DNA of 64,000 nt from Glaciecola sp. 33A (GTDB lineage: Bacteria > Pseudomonadota > Gammaproteobacteria > Enterobacterales > Alteromonadaceae). Both the position numbers and the translations under genes were made by a program. Below are positions 33,584 to 43,031 of the stretch, piece after piece (the stretch's first letter is position 1; each line of letters starts with the position of its first letter). A model generated the notes under the pieces. It did not search any database, was not told the DNA's origin, and saw only the letters and a program-made list of their open reading frames with translations. The stretch spans positions 1-64,000 of the forward strand of contig NZ_PJAR01000031.1 in the NCBI RefSeq assembly GCF_002836745.1, given 5' to 3'.

Positions 33584-34111
33584 GGTCGACCTCTTCGAAT
33601 TTATTGAGCTAAATTTGATTTACTGTTTACTAATCGCACTAACATTATCACTTATTAATCATCGCGTAAGCGTTATTGTAGTTCCTTTATGCCCTGCATT
33701 GTGTTTGTGGTTTGCATTTTTTGTCTTTATAGCGTGCTGCTTAATCGAGTGCGCTGCTTAATCGAGTGTGCTGCTTAATCGAGTGTGCTGCTTAATCGAG
33801 TGTGCTGCTTAATCGAGTGCGCTGCTTAATCGAGTGCGCTGCCTAATCGAGTGTGCGGCTTAATGTGCTGAACGTCTATAATAAGTATCATTTCTTCCAC
33901 TCGCCGGTGAGTATACCAATTTAGTATCCGCTTAACTACGTTGACTTTGAATATCAAATATTTTTTTTACGTTTTTTTATATTGCAGTTTACGTGCAGTC
34001 TGTGGCACGGATACAAACGCGGATTAAATTGAAGGCTTGGTTTGATTGAAATTGGGGCGTTGGCCAACGTTTGGTTAACGTTTTGGTTGCCATCGCCCCT
34101 TTCGTTTTTAC
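33584..34111. other. 528-bp intergenic region between the OYE-type gene and map
   Basis: It contains the 17-bp tandem repeat at 33732-33864 and AT-rich sequence around 33950-33985. A ribosome site for map lies at the left edge. No gene is supported; the open frame reading across the left edge is an antisense shadow. Confidence 0.7.
33732..33864. repeat. 17-bp tandem repeat, almost eight copies
   Basis: The unit GTGYGCTGCTTAATCGA starts at 33732, 33749, 33766, 33783, 33800, 33817 and 33834, with a partial unit from 33851. Variation is almost limited to the Y position (C or T). It lies 150-280 bases upstream of map. Confidence 0.95.
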
Positions 34112-35203
34112 TTAACTTGGGGAGTAATTTGTATAGTCACTGTAACCTTCTGCAGCGCCGCCATACCAGTGGGTTACGTCGGCGTAAGATGTCAGTGGCC
34201 AGTCGTTTTTGTAGCGCTCGGGCAAGTCTGGGTTGGTTATATAAGGACGCCCAAATGCAATCATATCTGCTCGGTTGTTGGCGATAGCGTCGTTAGCTGC
34301 TGCATAGTCGTAACCGCAGTTACCAACAATGATATTGTCGAATAACGGCCTAACGTCGGCCAGTGTCATTGGTTCGCCGCGTTCATGGAAACCGAAAGCT
34401 AGGCCGTCCATTACGTGCAAATATCCAATTCCCTGTTGATTCAAATATTTGATGGCCGTTATATATAGTTCGTTATAGTCGTCGCATCCCATTGCATTGA
34501 AAACCCCATTTGGAGATAGACGAACGCCAATAGCATTGCTTGGATAAACTTCTTGCACCGCCGTGATAACTTCTCTCAAGAAGCGCATTCTGTTTTCAAT
34601 GCTGCCACCATATTCGTCTTCTCTTTGGTTGCTCACGCCATCTAAAAATTGGTTTATTAAATAACCATTGGCGGCATGTACTTCAACGCCATCAAAGCCG
34701 GCTGCTTTTGCATTGAGTGCGGCTTGTTTAAAATCGTTAACGGTATTGGCAATGTCTTCTTTGGTCATTGCTTTTGGCGTTTCATAGTCCTTTTTACCGT
34801 TTTGAGTGTGAATTTGATCGTTTGGTATTTTTATTGCTGATGCACTTAATGGCAACTCACCGTCGTGGAAGTCACTGTGTGAAGAACGCCCGCAATGCCA
34901 TAGCTGGAGGACCATTTTACTGTTTTTTGCATGCACTCTTTCAACTATCGACTTCCAGCCAGCGATCATTTCATCGGTGTAAATGCCTGGCGAGTCTATC
35001 CAGCCTATGCCTTGCTTTGAAATAATCGTGGCTTCTGCAATGACAAGGCCAGCCGTTGCCCGTTGTTCGTAATAATCGCCCATAATTTGATTAGGGACCC
35101 GAGACCCAGTGGCGCGCCCTCGCGTCAGCGGTGCCAATACGAATCTATTTTTTAATTCTTCACCAAAAAGTGATACTGGTGAATGCATTGTAATGTTGGA
35201 CAT
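34112..35203 (-). CDS. Old Yellow Enzyme family NADH:flavin oxidoreductase
   Basis: The 363-residue FMN enzyme resembles NemA/alkene reductases, which reduce activated C=C bonds or nitro groups with NAD(P)H. Motifs: RFVLAPLTRGRA near the start, VEVHAANGYLINQFLDGVSN with the substrate-binding His/Asn pair, DEYGGSIENRMRF, and the C-terminal phosphate-binding AFGRPYITNPDLPER. The ATG at 35203 is chosen because GGA lies about eight bases before it and the family begins there; another ATG lies four codons upstream. It sits between map and rpsB on the same strand as map, a place with no extra gene in E. coli. Confidence 0.92.
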   Translation of the reverse strand: MSNITMHSPVSLFGEELKNRFVLAPLTRGRATGSRVPNQIMGDYYEQRATAGLVIAEATIISKQGIGWIDSPGIYTDEMIAGWKSIVERVHAKNSKMVLQLWHCGRSSHSDFHDGELPLSASAIKIPNDQIHTQNGKKDYETPKAMTKEDIANTVNDFKQAALNAKAAGFDGVEVHAANGYLINQFLDGVSNQREDEYGGSIENRMRFLREVITAVQEVYPSNAIGVRLSPNGVFNAMGCDDYNELYITAIKYLNQQGIGYLHVMDGLAFGFHERGEPMTLADVRPLFDNIIVGNCGYDYAAANDAIANNRADMIAFGRPYITNPDLPERYKNDWPLTSYADVTHWYGGAAEGYSDYTNYSPS

Positions 35204-35281
35204 ATATTTTTCCATTGTGAACAGGCATCATATATGACGATGAAAATTATGAATTCAAGTGTATTAAACCCCTGTTTTTTG

Positions 35282-35310
35282 TTGATCCCAGCGGTCTAAA
35301 ATGGTATAAA
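35282..35310 (+). promoter_or_regulatory. Sigma-70 promoter of rpsB
   Basis: TTGATC (35282-35287), 17-base spacer, TATAAA (35305-35310), then a GC-rich discriminator (GCGCGCGCTG) as in growth-rate and ppGpp-controlled ribosomal promoters. Confidence 0.75.
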
Positions 35311-35316
35311 GCGCGC

Positions 35317-35483
35317 GCTGTTTGGGAATATTGCAAAACTTCTCAACATTAAACAGTACAATTTAACTAAAAACACACATATACCGACACTGATCTCGGG
35401 GTGTCTAACACGTTGTTATTACAACGTTTTGGATCGAGAGCAGGGGTATATGGAGGCCTAACCCCTAAATAGGAAAATATAAA
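35317..35483 (+). promoter_or_regulatory. rpsB 5' leader, candidate S2 autoregulation site
   Basis: The ~165-base leader contains a perfect 7-bp hairpin (ACGTTGT at 35410-35416, ACAACGT at 35421-35427). A 6-bp stem (AGGGGT at 35442-35447, ACCCCT at 35461-35466) lies just before the ribosome site at 35471. Gammaproteobacterial rpsB leaders are known to bind S2 and repress translation; assignment here is by position and structure. Confidence 0.6.
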
Positions 35484-36218
35484 ATGGCAAACGTATCAAT
35501 GCGTGACATGCTACAAGCCGGCGTTCACTTCGGTCACCAAACTCGTTATTGGAATCCAAAAATGGCTCAGTACATTTTTGGCGCTCGTAACCGAGTTCAT
35601 ATCATCAACTTAGAAAAGACAGTTCCTTTATTCAATGAAGCGCTAAGCTATCTTTCTGGTGTTTCTCACAAGAAAGGTAAAATTTTATTTGTTGGTACCA
35701 AGCGTGCAGCAAGTATAGCGGTCAGAGAAGCAGCTGAAAAATGTGATCAATTCTACGTAAACAAGCGTTGGTTGGGTGGTATGTTGACTAACTGGAAAAC
35801 AGTTCGTCAATCAATCAAGCGTCTTAAAGATTTAGAAGTACAGTCTGCTGACGGTACGTTCGAGAAACTAACTAAGAAAGAAGTGTTAATGCTTCAGCGC
35901 GAAATGACTAAACTAGAAGGTAGTTTAGGTGGTATCAAGAACATGGGTGGTCTTCCAGACGTCATCTTTGTTATCGATGCCGACCATGAGCACATTGCAG
36001 TAACAGAAGCTCGCAACCTTGGTATTCCAGTTGTGGGTGTAGTAGATACTAACTCTAATCCAGATGGCGTTGATTACGTTATCCCTGGTAACGACGATGC
36101 TATCCGCGCGGTTAATCTTTACACTAGTGCTGCTGCTGATGCGATCAACGAAGGTCGTAATCAAGACATAATTGTTGCAACTTCTGAAAAAGATGATTTC
36201 GTAGAAGCCGCAGAGTAA
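35484..36218 (+). CDS. rpsB: 30S ribosomal protein S2
   Basis: The 244-residue protein is full length for S2. Conserved segments include [45 protein letters not shown] and [29 protein letters not shown] lies ten bases before the ATG. It heads the rpsB-tsf pair, with an intercistronic hairpin before tsf, the usual way tsf level is tuned relative to S2. Confidence 0.99.
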   Translation: MANVSMRDMLQAGVHFGHQTRYWNPKMAQYIFGARNRVHIINLEKTVPLFNEALSYLSGVSHKKGKILFVGTKRAASIAVREAAEKCDQFYVNKRWLGGMLTNWKTVRQSIKRLKDLEVQSADGTFEKLTKKEVLMLQREMTKLEGSLGGIKNMGGLPDVIFVIDADHEHIAVTEARNLGIPVVGVVDTNSNPDGVDYVIPGNDDAIRAVNLYTSAAADAINEGRNQDIIVATSEKDDFVEAAE

Positions 36219-36237
36219 GCTATACAAGTAGATTATC

Positions 36238-36260
36238 AAAGGGGGCTAATGCCCCCTTTT
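36238..36260 (+). terminator. Attenuator-like hairpin between rpsB and tsf
   Basis: A 9-bp stem (AAAGGGGGC at 36238-36246, GCCCCCTTT at 36251-36259) has a TAAT loop. It is followed by only one or two extra T, so termination is probably partial. Confidence 0.75.
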
Positions 36261-36289
36261 CTAAATATCCATATTTTGAGGACAAGAAA

Positions 36290-37162
36290 ATGGCAGTGAC
36301 AGCAGCACTGGTTAAAGAAATACGCGAGCGCACTGGCGCTGGCATGCTAGATTGTAAGAACGCATTAGTTGAAACTGATGGTGATATCGAGCTAGCAATT
36401 GAAAATATGCGCAAATCTGGTCAAGCAAAAGCGGCTAAGAAAGCAGGTCGTATTGCAGCAGAAGGCGTTATATTAACTAACATCTCTAGTGGCAAAGCGA
36501 CTATGATGGAAGTCAACTGTGAAACTGATTTCGTTGCCCGCGACGAAGGTTTCCTCGCTTTTGGTAATAAATTGATTGACGTTGCTGCGGCACAAGGCAT
36601 CAATGATATAGACACGTTACTTGCAGCTGAGCTCGACGGTTCAACTGTCGCTACAGTGCGTGACACATTGGTTACCAAAATTGGTGAAAACATCAGCCCA
36701 CGTCGCGTTATAAATGTTGAAGGTTCAACATTAGGTGCATACGTCCATGGCGGTCGTATTGGTGTTATCGTAATTTTGGAAGGTGGCGACGAAGAGCTAG
36801 CAAAAGATATTGCTATGCACGTTGCAGCTGCTAGCCCGCAATTCGTTAAGCCTTCTGATGTTCCAGAAGCTGTTATTGCAAAAGAGAAAGAGATTCAAAT
36901 CGACATCGCTATTCAATCTGGTAAGCCAGCTGATATCGCCGAGAAAATGGTTTCTGGCCGCATGAAGAAATTCACTGGCGAAGTCAGCCTAACTGGTCAG
37001 CCATTCATTAAAGATCCAGCACAAAGTGTTGGTGACCTTTTGAAATCTAAAGGCGCAGATGTTGTAAACTTTATTCGCTTTGAAGTGGGTGAGGGTATAG
37101 AGAAGAAATCTGAAGATTTTGCTGCAGAAGTTGCTGCACAATTGGAAGCAGCTAAGAAATAA
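36290..37162 (+). CDS. tsf: Elongation factor Ts
   Basis: The 290-residue guanine-nucleotide exchange factor for EF-Tu has the N-terminal UBA-like domain ([20 protein letters not shown]) and the [12 protein letters not shown] signature. The two dimerisation-like core subdomains follow, with the [10 protein letters not shown] motif. The ATG follows GAGGACAAG. A strong terminator lies 46 bases after the stop. Confidence 0.99.
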   Translation: MAVTAALVKEIRERTGAGMLDCKNALVETDGDIELAIENMRKSGQAKAAKKAGRIAAEGVILTNISSGKATMMEVNCETDFVARDEGFLAFGNKLIDVAAAQGINDIDTLLAAELDGSTVATVRDTLVTKIGENISPRRVINVEGSTLGAYVHGGRIGVIVILEGGDEELAKDIAMHVAAASPQFVKPSDVPEAVIAKEKEIQIDIAIQSGKPADIAEKMVSGRMKKFTGEVSLTGQPFIKDPAQSVGDLLKSKGADVVNFIRFEVGEGIEKKSEDFAAEVAAQLEAAKK

Positions 37163-37207
37163 GTGCTTCTATTGCTTTTGTAATCACCGATTCTCGGATA
37201 AAATATG

Positions 37208-37233
37208 AAGCACCTCAATAGAGGTGCTTTTTT
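37208..37233 (+). terminator. Rho-independent terminator after tsf
   Basis: A 9-bp perfect stem (AAGCACCTC/GAGGTGCTT) with an AATA loop is followed by a T-run. Confidence 0.93.
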
Positions 37234-37311
37234 ATAGATGGTAAACGTGTTTACTACCAAGCACCGCATGGATGGGCTCGCGGCGACTTTTACTTACACC
37301 AAGGCTGCGGG

Positions 37312-37340
37312 CTGACAGTCATATTTTAGCGCTGTATGAT
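37312..37340 (+). promoter_or_regulatory. Sigma-70 promoter upstream of pyrH
   Basis: CTGACA (37312-37317), 17-base spacer, TATGAT (37335-37340), about 90 bases before the pyrH ATG. It lies after the tsf terminator, so pyrH-frr starts a new transcript. Confidence 0.7.
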
Positions 37341-37429
37341 TAATACAATGGCTATCGGCTTACCGTCATATTTTAGCTCTCTTTAAATGAGCATAAAAAA
37401 ATAGACAAAACCACTGCAAAGGACACACA

Positions 37430-38167
37430 ATGACAACCATACCAAAAGCTGCTTACAGACGCATTTTGCTAAAATTGAGCGGTGAAGCTCTAATGGGCGA
37501 TGAAAACTTTGGAATTGACGCCAAAGTGTTGGACCGCATGGCGCTTGAAATAAAAGAAATAGTGGAGCTGGGCGTAGAAGTCGGTCTAGTTATCGGTGGT
37601 GGTAACTTATTCCGCGGCGAAGGGTTGGCCAAGGCCGGTATGCATCGTGTTGTTGGCGACCACATGGGCATGCTAGCAACCGTCATGAACGGTTTGGCAA
37701 TGCGCGATGCACTACACCGAGCTTTCGTGAATGCGCGCCTAATGTCAGCTATCCCGTTAAATGGTGTTTGTGACCCCTATAACTGGGCAGACGCTATTAG
37801 TTTTCTAAAATCAGGTAGAGTTGTGATATTCTCTGCTGGTACAGGTAACCCATTCTTCACAACAGACTCTGCTGCATGTTTACGCGGTATCGAAATTGAA
37901 GCCGAAGCCGTGCTGAAAGCAACCAAAGTTGATGGTGTTTACAGTGCTGACCCTGTGAAAAATCCAGATGCCGTTTTATTAAAACGCATCAGTTACCAAG
38001 AAGTACTAGAAAAAGAACTAAAAGTAATGGACCTATCAGCCTTTACGTTGGCTCGCGACCACAACATACCAATTAGAGTTTTCAATATGAATAAACCAGG
38101 TTGTTTGAAGCGGATCGTATTAGGTGACGACGAAGGCACCACTATCTGTCATCCGGAAAAAGTATAA
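37430..38167 (+). CDS. pyrH: UMP kinase
   Basis: The 245-residue amino-acid-kinase-fold enzyme phosphorylates UMP to UDP. Motifs: [18 protein letters not shown] at the N-terminus, [14 protein letters not shown], and [20 protein letters not shown] late [14 protein letters not shown] loop follows. frr follows 15 bases later. Confidence 0.98.
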   Translation: MTTIPKAAYRRILLKLSGEALMGDENFGIDAKVLDRMALEIKEIVELGVEVGLVIGGGNLFRGEGLAKAGMHRVVGDHMGMLATVMNGLAMRDALHRAFVNARLMSAIPLNGVCDPYNWADAISFLKSGRVVIFSAGTGNPFFTTDSAACLRGIEIEAEAVLKATKVDGVYSADPVKNPDAVLLKRISYQEVLEKELKVMDLSAFTLARDHNIPIRVFNMNKPGCLKRIVLGDDEGTTICHPEKV

Positions 38168-38182
38168 AATAAGGATTTTGTT

Positions 38183-38740
38183 GTGATTGATGAAATTGAA
38201 ATAGATGCTCAGCAGCGCATGGAAAAAAGTATTGTTGCGTTAAAAAGCCAGTTAAGCAAGATCAGAACGGGTCGTGCTCATCCAAGTTTGCTAGATAGCA
38301 TTATGGTGCCGTACTACGGGTCTAACACACCGCTAAAACAAGTGGCTAACGTAGTTGCAGAGGACAATCGCACGCTTGCGTTGTCGGTTTTCGATAAAAG
38401 CATTATTCAAGCTGTCGAAAAAGCGATTATGCAGTCAAACTTGGGTTTGAATCCGATGAGTGCAGGCACGACAATACGCATTCCAATGCCAGCACTGACT
38501 GAAGAGCGCCGCAAAGACTTAATCAAAGTCGTGCGTCATGAAGCGGAGCAGGGCAGAGTTGCTGTGCGTAATATTCGCCGAGAAGCAAACAGCGATATTA
38601 AAGAATTACTTAAAGAAAAAGAAGCCAGTGAAGATCAAAGTCGTGCTGGTGAAGAGAACATCCAAACGTTGACCAACGAATTTATCAAGAACATTGATAA
38701 TATTCTCGCTGACAAAGAAAAAGAATTGATGGAAGTGTAG
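38183..38740 (+). CDS. frr: Ribosome recycling factor
   Basis: The 185-residue protein splits post-termination ribosomes with EF-G. It shows [21 protein letters not shown] and the three-helix bundle ending ([19 protein letters not shown]). The start is GTG at 38183, with AAGGA upstream. uppS begins four bases after the stop. Confidence 0.98.
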   Translation: MIDEIEIDAQQRMEKSIVALKSQLSKIRTGRAHPSLLDSIMVPYYGSNTPLKQVANVVAEDNRTLALSVFDKSIIQAVEKAIMQSNLGLNPMSAGTTIRIPMPALTEERRKDLIKVVRHEAEQGRVAVRNIRREANSDIKELLKEKEASEDQSRAGEENIQTLTNEFIKNIDNILADKEKELMEV

Positions 38741-38744
38741 ACCC

Positions 38745-39521
38745 TTGAGTACCGAAAGTTCGTCTAAAGAGTCGGCGTCATTCGTCGGCACTTTGCCAAA
38801 GCATGTGGCCATTATAATGGATGGCAACGGTCGCTGGGCGCAACAGCAAGGAAAGTTAAGAACCTTCGGTCATAAGGCGGGAGTCAAAGCTGTTCGTGCA
38901 TCTGTTAGATATGCTCGAAAAAAAGGCATAAAAGCACTCACCTTATTTGCTTTCAGTAGTGAAAATTGGAAACGTCCTAAAGACGAAGTTACTATTTTGA
39001 TTCAGCTTTTTAATCTTGTTTTAGCGAGTGAGGTCAAGAAACTTAACAAAAATAATATTCGTCTTAAAGTAATCGGTGATTTATCCGCTTTTGATAAAAA
39101 ATTAGTTGAGAAGATCCGCAAAGCCGAACTCCTGACTGAAAATAATACCGCGCTAACACTCAATATTGCTGCTAATTATGGCGGCCGTTGGGATATCGTG
39201 AAAGCGGTTCAAAAAATAGCTGATGATGTAAAACAAGGGTGTATTAAAGCAGAAGACATCACAGAAGATAGCTTCAATCAATACACTTGTATGTCTGATT
39301 TACCCTCGTTGGATTTAATGATCCGAACGGGTGGCGACCATAGAATAAGCAACTTTTTATTGTGGCAATCCGCATATGCAGAATTCTATTTTTGTGAGAC
39401 ACTTTGGCCAGACTTCGACGAACAGAAGTTTGATGATGCTATTTTGGACTTCTGTCAAAGACAAAGAAGGTTTGGACAAATTGGTGCGCAAGTGAGTTCA
39501 GACAACCAAGGTCAAGGTTAA
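38745..39521 (+). CDS. uppS: Undecaprenyl pyrophosphate synthase
   Basis: The 258-residue cis-prenyltransferase makes the C55 lipid carrier for peptidoglycan and O-antigen. The catalytic Asp lies in HVAIIMDGNGRWA. AFSSENWKRP and the C-terminal IRTGGDHRISNFLLWQSAYAE block are present. In E. coli the Mg-binding residue in this block is Glu (RTGGE); here the codon is GAC, giving Asp, a conservative change. The start is TTG at 38745. The stop overlaps cdsA by one base (TAATG). Confidence 0.97.
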   Translation: MSTESSSKESASFVGTLPKHVAIIMDGNGRWAQQQGKLRTFGHKAGVKAVRASVRYARKKGIKALTLFAFSSENWKRPKDEVTILIQLFNLVLASEVKKLNKNNIRLKVIGDLSAFDKKLVEKIRKAELLTENNTALTLNIAANYGGRWDIVKAVQKIADDVKQGCIKAEDITEDSFNQYTCMSDLPSLDLMIRTGGDHRISNFLLWQSAYAEFYFCETLWPDFDEQKFDDAILDFCQRQRRFGQIGAQVSSDNQGQG

Positions 39522-40384
39522 TGTTAAAACAAAGAATAATAACAGCACTCATTCTTGCACCCTTGGCAATTTTAGCTATTTTATTTTTACCGGTTGAAGA
39601 ATTTAAAATTGCGGTTGCCGGCGTAGTCGCCTTAGGCGCCTACGAATGGGCTAATATGTCAGGTATTACTGGCCGGGTATCAAAAGCCTCTTTCATGTCT
39701 CTCATAGTGCTTATATGTGGGGTGCTTATTTTTGCTGTGGACGGTCAAGAAGTTTGGTATCAAGGCGAATTAAATAGTATTTATAAAACAATACTGGGTA
39801 TTGCTGCTGTTTGGTGGGCGGTGTCACTTGGTATGATCCTAACGTATCCAAAATACAGTTCAGTTTGGACACAGAATGTGCCAATTAGAGCGGCTTTTGG
39901 GGTGCTTACTCTGATCCCAACGTGGGTTGCAGTCATTAGTTTACGCAACAATTTATATGAAGTTGACCCGTTTTATGGTGCCTCGCTTATTTTTTACGTG
40001 CTCGGCATCGTGTGGGCTGCAGATATCGGTGCATTCTTTGTTGGAGTTAAATTTGGTAAGCATAAATTGCGCCCCAATGTTTCTCCTGGCAAAAGTATAG
40101 AGGGCTTGTTTGGCGGTGTAATGGCATCACTCGCTATCATTGCGTTTGCTGCGTTGCATTATCAGTTTGAAGCTAGCCGGATGGGCTTACATTTACTTAT
40201 CGGCATTATCACGGTAGCTGTATCTGCATTAGGTGATTTAAATGAGAGTATGTTTAAACGTTGTGCGGGCATTAAAGATAGCGGCAGATTGCTTCCTGGT
40301 CATGGTGGTATAATGGATCGAATCGATAGTTTAACCGCCGCATTCCCTATTTTTGCATTCTGTTATGTCATATGGATGGCATAG
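39521..40384 (+). CDS. cdsA: Phosphatidate cytidylyltransferase
   Basis: The 287-residue inner membrane enzyme makes CDP-diacylglycerol from phosphatidate and CTP. Several hydrophobic segments are present. The CDS signature is complete: KLRPNVSPGKSIEGLFGG and GDLNESMFKRCAGIKDSGRLLPGHGGIMDRIDSL with its Asp-rich metal site. dxr follows 70 bases later. Confidence 0.97.
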   Translation: MLKQRIITALILAPLAILAILFLPVEEFKIAVAGVVALGAYEWANMSGITGRVSKASFMSLIVLICGVLIFAVDGQEVWYQGELNSIYKTILGIAAVWWAVSLGMILTYPKYSSVWTQNVPIRAAFGVLTLIPTWVAVISLRNNLYEVDPFYGASLIFYVLGIVWAADIGAFFVGVKFGKHKLRPNVSPGKSIEGLFGGVMASLAIIAFAALHYQFEASRMGLHLLIGIITVAVSALGDLNESMFKRCAGIKDSGRLLPGHGGIMDRIDSLTAAFPIFAFCYVIWMA

Positions 40385-40454
40385 CCAACTATGTTAATAT
40401 CGGCGTCACCGTTATTTATTTCACACTCCTTAATCTAAAGGTCTGGCAGATATT

Positions 40455-41636
40455 GTGAGAACCATTACTGTCCTAGGGGCAACCGGCTCTATAGGTCAAA
40501 ACACGATTAACGTGATTTGTCGTCATCCTGACAAGTTTCGTGTTTTTGCGATAACTGGCCACACTAGCTTAGATGCGCTTGTGCAGCTTGCTGTAAAATG
40601 CGCTCCGCGTTATATCGTGTTGTCCGATCCAGAAGCTTACACTGCATTCGCAACATTATTAAAAAAAGAAAATTGTCACTCTGAGGTGTTAGTTGGTGCG
40701 CAAGCGTTGGACGATGTATGTTCAGCACCAGAAGTAGACACCGTAATGTCGGCTATTGTTGGCGCGGCAGGATTACTTCCTACATTAGCTGCGGTGCGCG
40801 CTGGCAAACGCGTATTGTTGGCTAACAAAGAATCGTTAGTGATGTCTGGCGAGCTGTTTATGAATGCAGTGCGCGAGCATAAAGCGGAACTATTACCTAT
40901 AGACAGTGAACACAATGCTATTTTTCAATGCTTACCGCACGATTTTGAATACGGAAATTTAGAAAAATCAGGTATAACTAAAATTTTGCTAACGGGTTCT
41001 GGTGGCCCGTTTAGAACCCTAGCGGATGCGTCATTTGATTCGATTACCCCAGACCAAGCTTGTGACCATCCGACGTGGGCAATGGGACGAAAAATTTCCG
41101 TTGATTCCGCAACGATGATGAACAAGGGGCTGGAATTTATTGAAGCCAAATGGCTTTTTGGTCTGCACGAAGATGACATCGAAGTGGTATTGCACCCACA
41201 AAGCACCATCCATTCGATGGTGCAATATGTCGATGGTTCAATCATTGCACAACTCGGCAATCCGGATATGCGCACGTCAATCGCTTATGGCTTGAGCTTT
41301 CCCGACCGAATAACGTCTGGGGTAGAAGCGGTTGACTTTTCAAGTTTGACAGACTTTAGTTTTTCAAAGCCAGATAAAAATCGATACCCTAGCTTGTACT
41401 TAGCAATTGAAGCCTGCAAGCAGGGACAAGCAGCAACAACTGCAATTAACGCAGCCAATGAAGTGGCGGTTGATGCATTTTTAAAAGGACAGATTAAGTT
41501 TACTGACATTGCAAAAGTGAATCAACAAGTACTACAGAAAACCAATTCCATTGAACTCACGAGTATTGTGCAAGTTTTAGAGCATGATACAGAGGCAAGA
41601 GTTTTAGCCCAACAAATAGTAAGGAAGTTGAATTAG
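40455..41636 (+). CDS. dxr: 1-deoxy-D-xylulose 5-phosphate reductoisomerase
   Basis: The 393-residue enzyme runs the first committed step of the non-mevalonate isoprenoid pathway. It shows the NADPH loop TVLGATGSIGQNT and LANKESLV. The catalytic stretch PIDSEHNAIFQ and KISVDSATMMNKGLEFIEAKWLF follow, then HPQSTIHSMVQY. The start is GTG at 40455. It feeds uppS, two genes upstream. Its stop overlaps the rseP start (TAGTG). Confidence 0.98.
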   Translation: MRTITVLGATGSIGQNTINVICRHPDKFRVFAITGHTSLDALVQLAVKCAPRYIVLSDPEAYTAFATLLKKENCHSEVLVGAQALDDVCSAPEVDTVMSAIVGAAGLLPTLAAVRAGKRVLLANKESLVMSGELFMNAVREHKAELLPIDSEHNAIFQCLPHDFEYGNLEKSGITKILLTGSGGPFRTLADASFDSITPDQACDHPTWAMGRKISVDSATMMNKGLEFIEAKWLFGLHEDDIEVVLHPQSTIHSMVQYVDGSIIAQLGNPDMRTSIAYGLSFPDRITSGVEAVDFSSLTDFSFSKPDKNRYPSLYLAIEACKQGQAATTAINAANEVAVDAFLKGQIKFTDIAKVNQQVLQKTNSIELTSIVQVLEHDTEARVLAQQIVRKLN

Positions 41637-42988
41637 TGTTTGAAATTATTCGAAACATTGGTGCGTTTATCATGGCATTGGGCATTTTAGTAGCCGTGCA
41701 TGAATGGGGACACTTTATCATTGCCAGAAAGTGTGGGGTTAAGGTCCTGCGTTTTTCTATTGGCTTTGGTAAACCGTTATATAAACGCATTACATCGACA
41801 GGCATGGAGTTTGTTATTGCTGCCATTCCACTTGGTGGCTATGTAAGAATGTTAGACAGCAGGGTAGATGATGTTGCAGAGCAAGATAAAGCTGAATCGT
41901 TTGACATCCAACCCGTGTGGAAACGATTCGCAATAGTAGCAGCAGGGCCCGGTATTAACTTTTTATTTGCGATTTTAATCTTAATGGTTGTCGCCATGAT
42001 TGGGCAAGACAAGGCAAAACCTTATATAGGCGAGATAAATCCTGAGTCGTATATGGCCGCAACCGGGATTGAAGTGGGCGATAAAATTACTGCAGTGGAT
42101 GGTGCTAACACCAAAACTTGGCAAGCGGTCAACATAGAACTGATGCGCTTTATTGGTGGCGACCATATTCCATTGTCCGTTGAAAAACCAAATGGGCAAG
42201 CTGTTTCTTATAAAATGGAGATGCCCAATTGGCAGTTTGATCCTGAATTAGACAATATGTTTACCTCAATTGGCTTTGAACCATTCAGAACAAAGCCGAG
42301 TAAAATCATTGGCCTAGTGTTACCTGGCGGTCCCTCATCGCAAGCAGGCTTGCAAGAAAACGATGAAATACTAAAACTAAATGGAACCTTCATGGATGAA
42401 TGGGGACAAATAGTGGACTATGTAAAGCCAAGAGCAAACGAGACAATTGAAGTTGAAGTGTTGCGAAACGGCGGTTCTATGGTGTTCTCAGTTACCTTAG
42501 GTGAAATTAAAACGGCGACGGGTACTGATGGTAGGCTGGGTATTTCTTCTCAGGTTGGAGCATATCCTGAAGCGTATTATTTTCATGACAAATCAGGACC
42601 TTTTGATGCTTTAGTCAAAGGAACGCAAGAAACGTGGCGATTAATGACTCTAACTGTCGAAATGTTAGGCAAATTTATTAATGGTGATGTTGCGGTTAAA
42701 AATCTGAGTGGCCCTATTTCTATTGCCCAAGGCGCTGGAATGAGTGCAAGTTATGGAATTGTTGTATTTTTAGGGTTTTTGGCCCTAATCAGTGTTAATC
42801 TTGGGATCATAAATTTGTTACCATTACCCATGTTGGACGGCGGGCATTTAATGTACTTTATCGCCGAATGGATAACAGGCAAGCCTGTCCCAGACGCAGT
42901 GCAGGAAGTTGGATTTAGGATAGGTGGCGTTTTGTTATTCACGCTAATGGCGGTTGCCATTTTTAACGACATCAATCGCATCACATAA
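41636..42988 (+). CDS. rseP: Site-2 protease RseP
   Basis: The 450-residue inner membrane zinc protease cuts RseA in the sigma-E envelope stress pathway. The zinc motif HEWGH is at residues 22-26. Two tandem PDZ domains occupy roughly residues 110-310, one holding VLPGGPSSQAGLQENDEI. The second zinc site lies in NLLPLPMLDGGHL. The start is GTG at 41636, overlapping the dxr stop. bamA, a client of the same stress pathway, follows after 43 bases. Confidence 0.97.
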   Translation: MFEIIRNIGAFIMALGILVAVHEWGHFIIARKCGVKVLRFSIGFGKPLYKRITSTGMEFVIAAIPLGGYVRMLDSRVDDVAEQDKAESFDIQPVWKRFAIVAAGPGINFLFAILILMVVAMIGQDKAKPYIGEINPESYMAATGIEVGDKITAVDGANTKTWQAVNIELMRFIGGDHIPLSVEKPNGQAVSYKMEMPNWQFDPELDNMFTSIGFEPFRTKPSKIIGLVLPGGPSSQAGLQENDEILKLNGTFMDEWGQIVDYVKPRANETIEVEVLRNGGSMVFSVTLGEIKTATGTDGRLGISSQVGAYPEAYYFHDKSGPFDALVKGTQETWRLMTLTVEMLGKFINGDVAVKNLSGPISIAQGAGMSASYGIVVFLGFLALISVNLGIINLLPLPMLDGGHLMYFIAEWITGKPVPDAVQEVGFRIGGVLLFTLMAVAIFNDINRIT

Positions 42989-43031
42989 TAATAGTTTTGT
43001 AAAAAAACGTGTTTTGGAAGAATATTAGTAA

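Noticed and set aside
33471-33761. 96-residue plus-strand ORF with hydrophobic stretches
   Set aside because: Begins antisense inside map and ends in the tandem repeat; hydrophobicity comes from AT-rich sequence.
33732-33864. Possible CRISPR array
   Set aside because: Units are contiguous 17-bp tandem copies without spacers, and no cas genes are present.
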